This document shows, piece after piece, positions 51,810-60,329 of a stretch of DNA of 64,000 bases. Under the pieces are notes generated by a model, which was not told where the DNA came from, searched no databases, and saw nothing but the letters and a program-made list of their open reading frames with translations. Each line of letters starts with the position of its first letter. Within the stretch, counting starts at the first letter, position 1. This DNA is from Treponema socranskii subsp. socranskii VPI DR56BR1116 = ATCC 35536 (lineage in GTDB: Bacteria; Spirochaetota; Spirochaetia; Treponematales; Treponemataceae), in contig NZ_AVQI01000080.1 in NCBI RefSeq assembly GCF_000468115.1, forward strand, positions 62,001 to 126,000. The letters run 5' to 3'. Made by a program: the position numbers and the translations under genes.

Positions 51810-52262
51810 TTATTTTTTCGATTTACAGCCGCAGCCGGTACACGCGGTTTTTTTCGCTTTTGCCGCCGGCTTTTTGACTTCGGTCTTTTCGACTTTCGTT
51901 TCGTCGACGACTTCGGCGCTCTTCGCATTCGTTTTGATCGACTTGATCGCGTTCATGCAGCTTGCGAGCGCTTTGTAACCTTCGCCGACGGCGATGATCT
52001 GTCCGTTCGTCGCTTTGAGGCGGAAGCGGAATTCGCCGCGCTTGTCTTTATACGTTTCGTACTTTGCGCCTTTGACGTGAACGCTGTTTTTATCTGCAAG
52101 GTTTTCGACATCGGATCCCGAATTCCGCTGAACGCTTGCGATACCGTTTTTGCACGCTTTTTTCGTCGTGTACACTTCGGATGTTGCAACGACTTCACCG
52201 TTCGACGCGACAAAGTTGAACATAAGTCCGGTCTTTGCCTTTTTGATGATAAATTTGCTCAT
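51810..52262 (-). CDS. YegP-like (DUF1508) protein with Cys-rich tail
   Basis: A 150-residue cytoplasmic protein with two tandem DUF1508 units: KTGLMFNFVASNGEVVATSE with TTKKACKNGIASVQRN, and GEFRFRLKATNGQIIAVGEG with ALASCMNAIKSIKTN. An alanine- and lysine-rich linker leads to the tail ACTGCGCKSKK, which is unusual for the family and could bind a metal. The start at 52262 follows GGAGG. The strong promoter and compact size suggest high expression. Function of the family is unknown; it is often linked to stress. Confidence 0.85.
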   Translation of the reverse strand: MSKFIIKKAKTGLMFNFVASNGEVVATSEVYTTKKACKNGIASVQRNSGSDVENLADKNSVHVKGAKYETYKDKRGEFRFRLKATNGQIIAVGEGYKALASCMNAIKSIKTNAKSAEVVDETKVEKTEVKKPAAKAKKTACTGCGCKSKK

Positions 52263-52290
52263 GGCAATAGTGCCTCCTTTTATCGCGTTT

Positions 52291-52319
52291 ATTATAGAAA
52301 CAAATCGCACGCGTGACAA
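52291..52319 (-). promoter_or_regulatory. Promoter of the YegP-like gene
   Basis: Minus strand TTGTCA (52319-52314), 17-nt spacer, TATAAT (52296-52291): near-perfect. The leader is about 22 nt and contains AAAGGAGG. Confidence 0.8.
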
Positions 52320-52375
52320 GCTGTCATCGCTTTGTGTTATCGATTCGGAGGCAAAGTTTAAGGGACGGCGTTTTG

Positions 52376-54163
52376 TTAATGCGCTTCGTAGATAAAGTCG
52401 TCGCCGAAAACGAAGGCGAGCGAAAGGTAGAGGCAGTAGGCTATTATTAAAACGCCGAAGACGAAGGGGAGCCAATTTCCGAAAAGCGCGTAAACCGTCG
52501 AGATGTGTTTGTAAACGGGAATCGAAACGGCGAGCGCGTCTTTTTCGAAAAGCGGCATATCGGCGACGATTTTGCCTGCCGGATCGAGCACGACCGAATA
52601 GCCGGCGTTCGTCGAGCGGACGAGAGTGGTGCGGTATTCGATCGCGCGGTAAGAGGCGATGACGAAGTGTTGATATTCGGCGGACTTCGTATTCGACCAC
52701 GAGTCGTCGGTTATATTGATAAACATGTCGCTTCCGTACCGGTGGAGCGGGCCGCACACGTCGGACGGAAAGGCATCTCCGAAGCAGACGGGCGATGCGA
52801 TGCGGACGAGCGGCATCTCTTTTTCTACTGCATCATCTCCGGTATCTTTTGCGAGCGATACGATTTTCGACGCGCTCTTTGCGCGCTTTTCGTTCCATTC
52901 GCACGGAATATCGAAGAGCACGTATTGATCGCCCGCTTTCCATCCGGCCGAAATTCCGACGAGCTTATCCATCAGATTGACTGCCCATCCGTATTCTTCT
53001 CCGGGAAGCACTTCTGCAAAGGGGACGAGGTGAATCTTTTCGTATGCGCCGCGAAAATTACCTTTCTCATCAAAAAGGAGAGAAGCGTTGCTCAATCTGC
53101 GCACTTCTCCGTCGGCGACGTAGGGACCGCCGATGATAAAGGGCACGTTCACCCTTTCGATAAAGCGCAAAAGCGGCTCTTCGGGAGGATAGAGCGAATA
53201 ATAGGCCTGTCCGCTCGGAAACGAATGACGCAAAACGCCTTCGCTCCAAACGACGAGGTGCACATTTTTCCCTTCCGCTTTCAATGCGTCGATTTTTTCT
53301 TCGCTGAGTTTTTCCGATGTCATGATCGACGCTTCGTCGGACGATTCGTTCCACGGATTGCTGTTTTGCTGCACTAAGACGGTGTTAAGCATTTTTTCGG
53401 GTATACGCGGTTTTGCGTATTGGAAAGCCCCGTATAAAAACGAAAGCGCAAAGAGCGCAATGCATACGCACGCCGTATGTTTGAGCGCCGAAAGAGAAGC
53501 GCGCGGTACGATAAGATGCGGCGTATGTTTGAGGAGCAAAAGACCTTCCGCACAGACTGCCGAGCACAGCGCAAACAAAAACGAAACGCCGTATGCGCCT
53601 GTGAGATCGGCGATCTGCATAAAAAGCCGCCATGGAAATGCGCTCGACGAAAGCGTGCCCCACGGATATGCGAGAAAGCCCGTTCCCGACGCTTTATACC
53701 ATTCGTAGAGCGTGTATGTACACGAAAACCAAAATACGCGGAACGGAATGCAGTATGCCGCGCGTCCTGCCCCTTCGGCAAGGCGTTTTTGCGAACATGC
53801 CGCATCCGGCTCTTCGAAAAGCTTTTTCCCCCCGCCGTACCGTGCATAGGGTACGTAAAGCATGCGCCCCAAAATACCGCCGATGAGGCCGGTTCCCAGT
53901 GCCGATGCGCCGAGTGTAAAAATCGCAAAATCTTTAAAAAATGCAAGCCAAAAACTCGAAAACAGATGAACGGAAAACGTATGCAGGGCGCCGAGCCGAA
54001 ACGCGCTCCGGTAGGAACGGCATTCGGCGATGGCTATGTAAAGAGGAATAAGCGAAACGAGGGTGATATAAGGACATCCGAGCAAAAAAAACTCGTTCGG
54101 AATGGCCAGAGATACGAGAATTGCCGAAAAAATCACGCGGAAAACTTGTAAAAAATTACTCAT
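52376..54163 (-). CDS. lnt: Apolipoprotein N-acyltransferase
   Basis: A 595-residue membrane enzyme that adds the third acyl chain to lipoproteins, in keeping with the many lipoprotein genes here. Hydrophobic segments fill residues 1-270. The C-terminal nitrilase-like domain has the catalytic Glu in VVWSEGVL, Lys in YEKIHLVPFAEVLPGEEYG and Cys in SPVCFGDAFPSDV. The canonical ICYE around the Cys is VCFGD here. It is longer than E. coli Lnt (512). The start at 54163 is taken because the membrane part begins there (MSNFLQVFRVIFSAILVSLA). Confidence 0.87.
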   Translation of the reverse strand: MSNFLQVFRVIFSAILVSLAIPNEFFLLGCPYITLVSLIPLYIAIAECRSYRSAFRLGALHTFSVHLFSSFWLAFFKDFAIFTLGASALGTGLIGGILGRMLYVPYARYGGGKKLFEEPDAACSQKRLAEGAGRAAYCIPFRVFWFSCTYTLYEWYKASGTGFLAYPWGTLSSSAFPWRLFMQIADLTGAYGVSFLFALCSAVCAEGLLLLKHTPHLIVPRASLSALKHTACVCIALFALSFLYGAFQYAKPRIPEKMLNTVLVQQNSNPWNESSDEASIMTSEKLSEEKIDALKAEGKNVHLVVWSEGVLRHSFPSGQAYYSLYPPEEPLLRFIERVNVPFIIGGPYVADGEVRRLSNASLLFDEKGNFRGAYEKIHLVPFAEVLPGEEYGWAVNLMDKLVGISAGWKAGDQYVLFDIPCEWNEKRAKSASKIVSLAKDTGDDAVEKEMPLVRIASPVCFGDAFPSDVCGPLHRYGSDMFINITDDSWSNTKSAEYQHFVIASYRAIEYRTTLVRSTNAGYSVVLDPAGKIVADMPLFEKDALAVSIPVYKHISTVYALFGNWLPFVFGVLIIAYCLYLSLAFVFGDDFIYEAH

Positions 54164-54238
54164 TAGTATACAATAGAAAATATTATAATATATAACGCCG
54201 CCGAGTACAAGCGGTGTTTTGAGGATTCGAACTGCCGT

Positions 54239-55417
54239 ATGAAACAGGTGAGAGGTGCCCACAAACAAGAATATGAAGTTTTTCCGAAAGTAACGGCTGT
54301 TGCCCCCGGACGTTTTCATCTCATCGGCGAGCACTCATGGTTTTTCCGCGATAAAACGCTTTCCATGGCGGTAGACCTTCCGGTTTACATCGCTGTTTCA
54401 AAGCGTAACGATTCCGTACTGAAATTTTACTTTTCGCAGATGAACGAGAGAAAGCGGGCAAATCTTTCGTCGCTGAAATTCAGGCGCGAAGACCGCTGGG
54501 CGAATGCGATTAAAGCCGTTATTTCGGGATTCCTTTCGGGAGGATGTACGCTCGGCGGCATGAACATCACCGTATACAGCGATATCCTTCCGTCCGCGGG
54601 ATTCGGCATTACGACGGCGATAAAGGCCGCAAGCGCGCTCGCGTTCCGCGAACTTTTTTCTCTCGACATGAGCGATGCGGAGATGCTGCAGGCGATCGAG
54701 CGCGGCAATAAATCGTTTTTGAAAACGGGCAACTATAACGCCGACAATTTTGCCGCCCTGTATTCGAAAGCGGGAAAGCTGCTCATCACCGACCACGCGC
54801 GTGCAGCTTACGATTATGTCGATTTTCCGTTCGACGACTCTCTCATCCTGCTCACCGATGCGAGGGTGCCGCGCATATCCGTGTGGGATGAAAATACGAT
54901 TCACGAATCGGAAAACGCGCTTTTGCTCGGCGATCTCCGAGAACGAAAGAAGGGCGTATACGGCGGCTGGCAGTACGAAAACAATGTCACCGAAATAAAC
55001 GAAACGCTTTCGGCGGTAAATGAAAATACGAGACGAAAGCTTTTGTGTATCATGCGCGAACACAACGATATCATCGATGCGCGGAGCGCTCTCGTGAAGA
55101 ACGATTTCGGAAAATTTGCGCGCGCAGTCAACCACAGCCACGAAAGCATGCGCGACTTGTTCGAGATTTCGTGCCCGGAAATCGACTGGATATTAAAACG
55201 CGTCGGCGAACTCGAGCCCAATCTCGAACAGCTTCGAAACCCCGTTACGTGCGGACGCATTACGGGGAAGGGCTTCGGGCGCTGCCTCTATACATTTATC
55301 AGAAAAGAAGACGAAGAAGCGTTTCAAACGAAGCTTTCCGAGTACGAAAGGATATTCGGCTTTCATCCGTCTTCGTACCGCGTGCTGCCCGCCGACGGCG
55401 CGCACATCGTAAAGTAA
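54239..55417 (+). CDS. GHMP kinase, galactokinase-like but divergent
   Basis: A 392-residue GHMP-superfamily protein. Motif 1 is APGRFHLIGEHSWFF, motif 2 is ILPSAGFGITTAIKAASALA, and motif 3 is near CGRITGKGFGRCLYTF. In galactokinase motif 1 ends GEHTDY, with an Asp that holds the sugar; here it is GEHSWF. The ATP loop has TT in place of SSS. So it is related to GalK, but the substrate is probably not galactose. It is divergent from lnt with 75 nt between them; TATAAT at 54183 may serve it. Confidence 0.75.
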   Translation: MKQVRGAHKQEYEVFPKVTAVAPGRFHLIGEHSWFFRDKTLSMAVDLPVYIAVSKRNDSVLKFYFSQMNERKRANLSSLKFRREDRWANAIKAVISGFLSGGCTLGGMNITVYSDILPSAGFGITTAIKAASALAFRELFSLDMSDAEMLQAIERGNKSFLKTGNYNADNFAALYSKAGKLLITDHARAAYDYVDFPFDDSLILLTDARVPRISVWDENTIHESENALLLGDLRERKKGVYGGWQYENNVTEINETLSAVNENTRRKLLCIMREHNDIIDARSALVKNDFGKFARAVNHSHESMRDLFEISCPEIDWILKRVGELEPNLEQLRNPVTCGRITGKGFGRCLYTFIRKEDEEAFQTKLSEYERIFGFHPSSYRVLPADGAHIVK

Positions 55418-55430
55418 TAGGTCGAATGTC

Positions 55431-55589
55431 GAGTTTCGAAAGTATTTCTAAATAAAAGTATGCTTTCGGCGAGAACCCGTCCGCTTAGCCGCGGTCGAAC
55501 TTTTAGGGCAGGCTTCCGTAAGCCTAACGTTCGAAACGGCACGCAGCCGGAACCTCGCCTCCGCATCATTTTATTTGCTTTCGAAACTC
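55431..55589. repeat. About 160-nt imperfect palindrome between GHMP kinase and surE
   Basis: The outer arms GAGTTTCGAAAG (55431-55442) and CTTTCGAAACTC (55578-55589) pair perfectly. Inside, AAATAAAA, GGCGAG, GCCG and TCGAAC blocks recur as inverted partners, and the centre is AGGCTT-CCGT-AAGCCT (55510-55525). No coding capacity. Confidence 0.65.
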
Positions 55590-55620
55590 GCCGTTCAATC
55601 GGCAAATGAAACAGTTGGAA

Positions 55621-55648
55621 AATTTCGAGTTTTAAAAAACTCGAAATT
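55621..55648. promoter_or_regulatory. Perfect palindrome before surE
   Basis: AATTTCGAGTTT (55621-55632), TAAA, AAACTCGAAATT (55637-55648), 20 nt before the surE GTG start. No T-run follows. It could be an operator or an RNA hairpin in the surE leader. Confidence 0.5.
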
Positions 55649-55668
55649 GAACCTAATAGGACTTCACG

Positions 55669-56439
55669 GTGAAACTGCTTTTAACAAACGACGACGGATT
55701 TTCCGCCGACGGTATAAAAACGCTTGCACGGTACTTGTCCGATGCCGGTCACGAAGTGTGGATATTTGCGCCCGACAGAAACCGCTCGGCCGCTTCGAAC
55801 CGCATTACAATGGATAAGCCGCTTCGAATAAAAGAACACGGACAGCGTATCTATTCGTGCTCGGGTATGCCCGCCGACTGTGTCATCACCGCGCTCAAAA
55901 GCGGCATCATCGGAAACGGCGTAGACGCCGTGCTTTCAGGGATTAACCGAGGTGCAAATATCGGAACGGATATTCTCTATTCGGGAACTGCGGCTGCAGC
56001 GAGGCAGGCGGTGCTCTACGGAGTGCCGGGAATCGCCTTCAGCGTGCGCTCTTCGGACGGCCTGTGGCGTTACGATGCGATGGCGCGCTTTGCTTCTTCC
56101 AATCTGTCATCGCTCATTTCGCTTACTCATACGGCAAACGGAGACGGCACTCCCGACGGTCTGTGCGTTTTTGTAAACGTCAACGGTTTGTCTCTCGATC
56201 GCTATAGCGGCGCTTCCTTTGCCGATGAAATATCGTTTCGCGAATATAGGGATGCCGTTCACGTGCTCGCCGGCCCTGACGGCGACCGGTACAGCTTTTT
56301 TTGCGGAGGGGACATCGTTACGCACGGCGGAGATGCAAGCGACAATGCGGTATGCGAAAAAGGTTTTGTCGCCGTCTCGCGCATTTATGCCGAAGTGCGC
56401 GCTGCGAAAGGAGTGGACGGCATTTCGTTTTCGGTGTAA
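55669..56439 (+). CDS. surE: 5'-nucleotidase SurE
   Basis: A 256-residue metal-dependent nucleotidase acting on nucleoside monophosphates. The metal site is LLTNDDGFSADGIKTL (paired Asp), then PDRNRSAASNRITMDKPL, VDAVLSGINRGANIGTDILY (Asn) and SGTAAAARQAVLYGVPGIAF, all in family order. Starts with GTG after TAATAGGA. It leads an operon with two TPR-containing genes (20 nt and then a 4-nt overlap). Confidence 0.93.
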   Translation: MKLLLTNDDGFSADGIKTLARYLSDAGHEVWIFAPDRNRSAASNRITMDKPLRIKEHGQRIYSCSGMPADCVITALKSGIIGNGVDAVLSGINRGANIGTDILYSGTAAAARQAVLYGVPGIAFSVRSSDGLWRYDAMARFASSNLSSLISLTHTANGDGTPDGLCVFVNVNGLSLDRYSGASFADEISFREYRDAVHVLAGPDGDRYSFFCGGDIVTHGGDASDNAVCEKGFVAVSRIYAEVRAAKGVDGISFSV

Positions 56440-56459
56440 AATAATGCGGCGGTGGGGCT

Positions 56460-57170
56460 ATGGCAAAAGAAGCAAAAAAATCATCCGAAACTCCCGATAT
56501 ATTGCGGCAGGGCATACTGCTGTATAAGCAAAAAAAATATGCGGACTCTCTCGCGTTTTTTCTCGCACTTCCTCAGGATACGGGCATCGACGGCATAGAG
56601 CTCGCGTATTACATAGGGCTGTGCTATGCGAAGCTCGAACGCTACGACGACGCGCTTTTGTATTTGGAACAGGTGGTTACATCGGGTACGGAACTCGAGC
56701 GCGTTTTGCAGTGCCGATTTCTCCTCGCCGTCATCTACGCGCTTTCCGGCCGCAGGCGTCTTGCCGAATTCGAACTCAACAAATTGCTCGAAACGGGCTA
56801 CCGCAACGCATCCGTCTATGCGGCTATCGCCTTTATCGCGTGGGAGCAAAACGACGTCAAAAAATGTCTCGAATATTACGAAAAATCGCTTGAAATCGAT
56901 CCCGAAAATCTCACGTCGCTGAACGGCATGGGATACGTGCTCGCATGCGAAAATACCGATTTGACGCGAGCGCTGACCTACTGCAAAAAAGCGGTCGCAT
57001 CCGAACCGAAATCGGCCGCATGCCTCGATTCGCTGGGGTGGGTATATTTCAAACTCGGCCTCATGGAAGAAGCTTCAAAATATCTTACGGAAGCGCAAAA
57101 GCTCGACGGTTCGAATGCCGTCATCAAAGAACACGTCGCGCAGCTTGAGGCTTTTAAGGACGACCGATGA
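56460..57170 (+). CDS. Tetratricopeptide repeat protein
   Basis: A 236-residue helical protein with about five TPR units, for example GIELAYYIGLCYAKLERYDD, AFIAWEQNDVKKCLEYYEKS and KSAACLDSLGWVYFKLGLME. No signal peptide, so it is cytoplasmic. It overlaps the next gene by 4 nt (ATGA), and that protein also opens with a TPR-like unit. Likely an adaptor; partner unknown. Confidence 0.87.
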   Translation: MAKEAKKSSETPDILRQGILLYKQKKYADSLAFFLALPQDTGIDGIELAYYIGLCYAKLERYDDALLYLEQVVTSGTELERVLQCRFLLAVIYALSGRRRLAEFELNKLLETGYRNASVYAAIAFIAWEQNDVKKCLEYYEKSLEIDPENLTSLNGMGYVLACENTDLTRALTYCKKAVASEPKSAACLDSLGWVYFKLGLMEEASKYLTEAQKLDGSNAVIKEHVAQLEAFKDDR

Positions 57171-59308
57171 AAAATCTTTTTTCCCATGCTCCGTATTCCG
57201 TTCATTCGGCAAAAAAATCGATACGTAAAAATGCTTTCCCTAGTGGGGCTTCTTTTCGCGCGGTGAAAAAAGCGCTCCTTTTATTGCTGCTGTTCGCAGC
57301 CTCTCTTTTTGCAGAGGATACGGCAGGGCTTTCCGCTCCCGGAAGGATGCGTACGGCCGACGAAGGTTTTGCGGCCGAAGAGTTCCGGCGCGGCGTGCAG
57401 GCTTACTACCGAGGCGCGTTCAACGAAGCGATTTTGCAGTTCGAACGTTCCCTTTCATACAAAAGCGACGACAATTTGATACTCGACTGGCTCGGCAAAG
57501 CTTATTATCGAAGCGGTCTTGAAGGCGAAGCACTCGCATCGTGGAAGAGAGCCTACGAAAACGGCTGGGGCGGCATCCTCATGCAAAACAGGATCGAAGT
57601 TGTCAGCGAGCGGCGCGTGACGGGCGATGCCTACGGAAAAGACGCGCGCTATACGGAAGCGGGAAGCTTTCCCGGCATGAACGGAGATGTCCTCGTGTTC
57701 AGCGAACCCGTTTCGTCTCTTCCGCTTGCCGACGGCACTCTGTGGGTCGTCGCTTACGGTTCCAACGAACTCTTGAAGATAAACGTCAACGGCACCGTCG
57801 TGCGCCGCGCCGAAGGACCGATCAACGGATTCGATCGGCCGCTCGACGTGATTGCGCTTCAAAGCGGCAATATGCTCGTCAGCGAAAGCGCGGGCGACAG
57901 GCTTTCGCTTTTGAACCCCGACGGAAAATTTATTAAATATATCGGCTCGAAGGGACGCGGCGTCGGTCAATGCGTCGGCCCGCAATATCTCACCGAAGAC
58001 GAAAACGGAAACATCTACGTGACCGACTACGGAAACAGCCGCGTCGACGTATTCGATAAAGACGGAAACGCGCTCTTTTATTTCGGAAGGGCGCAAAACG
58101 GCTTTGCCGGCTTTCAGGGACCTACCGGCATCGCAGCCGTTTCGGGCGGCATCTACGTCGCAGACAACGTGACCGGCGGCATCTATCAATTCGATACTGC
58201 AGGCAATTTCATCCGCACGCTGGTGCGGGAAAAAACTTTCCGCTTTCCCGAATCGATGAAAGCGTGGAACGGCTTTCTCGTCGTCTGCGATTCGAACAAA
58301 GTGATTTCGGTCGACCTCGAAACGGGAGCGACATACGAAAGCGCGAAAACGGGAAACGCTCCGTCGCGCCTGACGAGCGCGGTGCCCGATGCGAACGGCA
58401 ACGTCCTCGTCACCGATATGAAATCGAACGAAGTGTATGTGATGACGAAGATGCAGGAGCTTGTCGGCGGACTTTTCGTACAGATCGAACGCGTCAATGC
58501 CGATAAATTTCCGCTCGTCGTCGTCGAACTTTCCGTCGAAAACCGCCGCCGCGAAAGCGTCGTCGGTCTCGGCGAAGAAAACTTTTACTTGACGGAAGGA
58601 AAGCGTCCCGTCTTGCAGCAAAAACTTATCGGAGCCGCGTCGAATAATAAAATCGAAGACCTTACGCTCATCATCGACAGGTCGAAGGAAAGCGCGGCTT
58701 ACGGAGCGCAAATCCAAAACGCCGTGCGCGAGCTTTCATCTGCGATGAAAGGCGAGGGGACGCTCCGCATCGTCTGTGCAGGCGCCGTGCCCGCAACGGA
58801 ATATAAAGGCTCTCCGCGTGCGGCGGAAAAATTCGGCATAAACGTTTTAAAAACGCCCGTGTCGGCCGAAGTGCCCCTCGACCTCGCGCTGCGCCTTGCC
58901 GCAAACGATCTCATAAACGCGGAAGCAAAACGTGCCGTCGTATTTTTAAGTGCGGGACGCGTGACGCAAAACGCATTTAAAAAGTATGGACTTTCCGAAC
59001 TTACCGCGTATTTCAATAACAATTCGATCGCTTTTTCGCCCGTCCTCCTTACGCAGGGTGCCGCCGATCCCGAAATCGCTTACCTCGAAGAAAACACGAA
59101 AGGCAAATCCTATTACGTTTTCAGACAGGAAGGACTTGCTCCCGTCGTCGACGATTTGCGGAATCTTCCCGTCGGACGCTATCAGCTTTCGTATATGTCT
59201 TCACTCAACACCGATATGGGGCGGGCGTTTTTGCCGATTGAAGTCGAAACCTATCTTATGAACCGGAGCGGCAGGGACGAGAGCGGATACTTCGCACCGC
59301 TGCAGTAA
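57167..59308 (+). CDS. Exported TPR-NHL propeller-VWA-like protein
   Basis: A 713-residue exported protein. A signal-like segment AVKKALLLLLLFAASLFAED sits at residues 32-51; a GTG at 57263 would give a normal short signal, so the true start is open. Next come TPR-like repeats (AEEFRRGVQAYYRGAFNEAI), then NHL/six-bladed propeller repeats (NIYVTDYGNSRVDVFDKDGN, GIYVADNVTGGIYQFDTAGN) to about residue 430. A C-terminal domain resembles von Willebrand A: LTLIIDRSKESAAYG has an Asp-x-Ser-x start, and AVVFLSAGRVTQNA a later strand. It is coupled to the TPR gene and surE. Probably periplasmic, in protein contacts. Confidence 0.78.
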   Translation: MKNLFSHAPYSVHSAKKSIRKNAFPSGASFRAVKKALLLLLLFAASLFAEDTAGLSAPGRMRTADEGFAAEEFRRGVQAYYRGAFNEAILQFERSLSYKSDDNLILDWLGKAYYRSGLEGEALASWKRAYENGWGGILMQNRIEVVSERRVTGDAYGKDARYTEAGSFPGMNGDVLVFSEPVSSLPLADGTLWVVAYGSNELLKINVNGTVVRRAEGPINGFDRPLDVIALQSGNMLVSESAGDRLSLLNPDGKFIKYIGSKGRGVGQCVGPQYLTEDENGNIYVTDYGNSRVDVFDKDGNALFYFGRAQNGFAGFQGPTGIAAVSGGIYVADNVTGGIYQFDTAGNFIRTLVREKTFRFPESMKAWNGFLVVCDSNKVISVDLETGATYESAKTGNAPSRLTSAVPDANGNVLVTDMKSNEVYVMTKMQELVGGLFVQIERVNADKFPLVVVELSVENRRRESVVGLGEENFYLTEGKRPVLQQKLIGAASNNKIEDLTLIIDRSKESAAYGAQIQNAVRELSSAMKGEGTLRIVCAGAVPATEYKGSPRAAEKFGINVLKTPVSAEVPLDLALRLAANDLINAEAKRAVVFLSAGRVTQNAFKKYGLSELTAYFNNNSIAFSPVLLTQGAADPEIAYLEENTKGKSYYVFRQEGLAPVVDDLRNLPVGRYQLSYMSSLNTDMGRAFLPIEVETYLMNRSGRDESGYFAPLQ

Positions 59309-59402
59309 AAGCGTGCGGCTTACGATCGCCGCTGCCGGTTTTTCGGTAATCTTGCACGTATACGCATTTAAAGTATAAATATTTTCGGAGGAAGCAAGAT
59401 CG

Positions 59403-60305
59403 ATGAAAAAGACCGTTTTATTCGCTGCTATGTGCGCTGTATGTATGTGCGTGTATGCACAAAATACCGACACCGATTTGTATTATCAGGGGTTTACGTA
59501 TAAAGATACGCGATGTATCGTTACGGGTAATGCGGTAAATGTCCGCTCAGGAGCGGGAAGCGGATATGCAAAGCTTTTTCAGCTGAATGCAGGCGATGTT
59601 GTATCCGTTATAGAAAAATGCGATGTGCCGCCTTTGCTCGCCGAAGGTGCTTTATCGTATTGGTATAAAATTACATGCGGTAAAGGCACGGGCTTTATGT
59701 GCGGACGCTGGCTTACGTCAAAATATGCCGCAGGTGATATAAATGCGGACGGAAAAATCGATTACATAACATATCAAGCGTTTTACCGCATTCCGTACGG
59801 TGCGGAGGATTTTGATGAATATATATTTACAAACGATACGTTTTTACTGATACAAGGCGGCGCCGTTTCGGAACTGAAAGGTGCCAGTTTTATACCGAAA
59901 GAAAAAGGACATCTGTATAGACCGAGAGATATTGCCGTTATTGCCGATCTTGAACTTCCTATAAAAAATCCCGTTATACTGTTTTCAAACTTTTTCGGAT
60001 ACGGATCAGGCCGCAGTTGTATATGCGATTTTTATTTTTTCAATGAAGATAATACATTTTTACCGATAATTTCAGCCGGCTCTGTTTGGGAGGGGTATTC
60101 CTACAAAAAAACGAAAATCATTTTTCCGAATAAAGCTTACGATGTGTATAATCAAAAATGGAGTGATTCTGAAAAAGGTCGAAAGAATATCATTATCAAG
60201 ATAACGAAAGACGGAAAAGAGAACGATAAGTATGAAACGGAAAGCGAAACCGTTTCGCAAGCCGAGTATCGCTGGAACGGCGCTTCTTTTGAACAGGTTC
60301 GGTAA
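59403..60305 (+). CDS. Exported SH3-domain protein
   Basis: A 300-residue protein with the signal peptide MKKTVLFAAMCAVCMCVYAQ (cleavage after the Ala). A bacterial SH3 domain spans about 37-100: CIVTGNAVNVRSGAGSGYAK, FQLNAGDVVSVIEKC, GKGTGFMCGRWL. The C-terminal 200 residues are not recognised but include INADGKIDYITYQAFYRIPY, an EF-hand-like dockerin pattern (DxNxDGxID). GGAGGAAG precedes the start. The gene is AT-richer than the surE operon before it. Confidence 0.78.
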   Translation: MKKTVLFAAMCAVCMCVYAQNTDTDLYYQGFTYKDTRCIVTGNAVNVRSGAGSGYAKLFQLNAGDVVSVIEKCDVPPLLAEGALSYWYKITCGKGTGFMCGRWLTSKYAAGDINADGKIDYITYQAFYRIPYGAEDFDEYIFTNDTFLLIQGGAVSELKGASFIPKEKGHLYRPRDIAVIADLELPIKNPVILFSNFFGYGSGRSCICDFYFFNEDNTFLPIISAGSVWEGYSYKKTKIIFPNKAYDVYNQKWSDSEKGRKNIIIKITKDGKENDKYETESETVSQAEYRWNGASFEQVR

Positions 60306-60329
60306 TTGCGGGTTTTATGAGAGGTGATT

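Noticed and set aside
54163-54174. TATACT one base before the lnt start as a leaderless promoter
   Set aside because: The gap is only one base, so transcription would begin inside the gene; a TATAAT further upstream is the better candidate.
54218-54240. tRNA T-arm-like text (GAGGATTCGAACTG)
   Set aside because: No acceptor stem, D-arm or anticodon arm can be folded around it.
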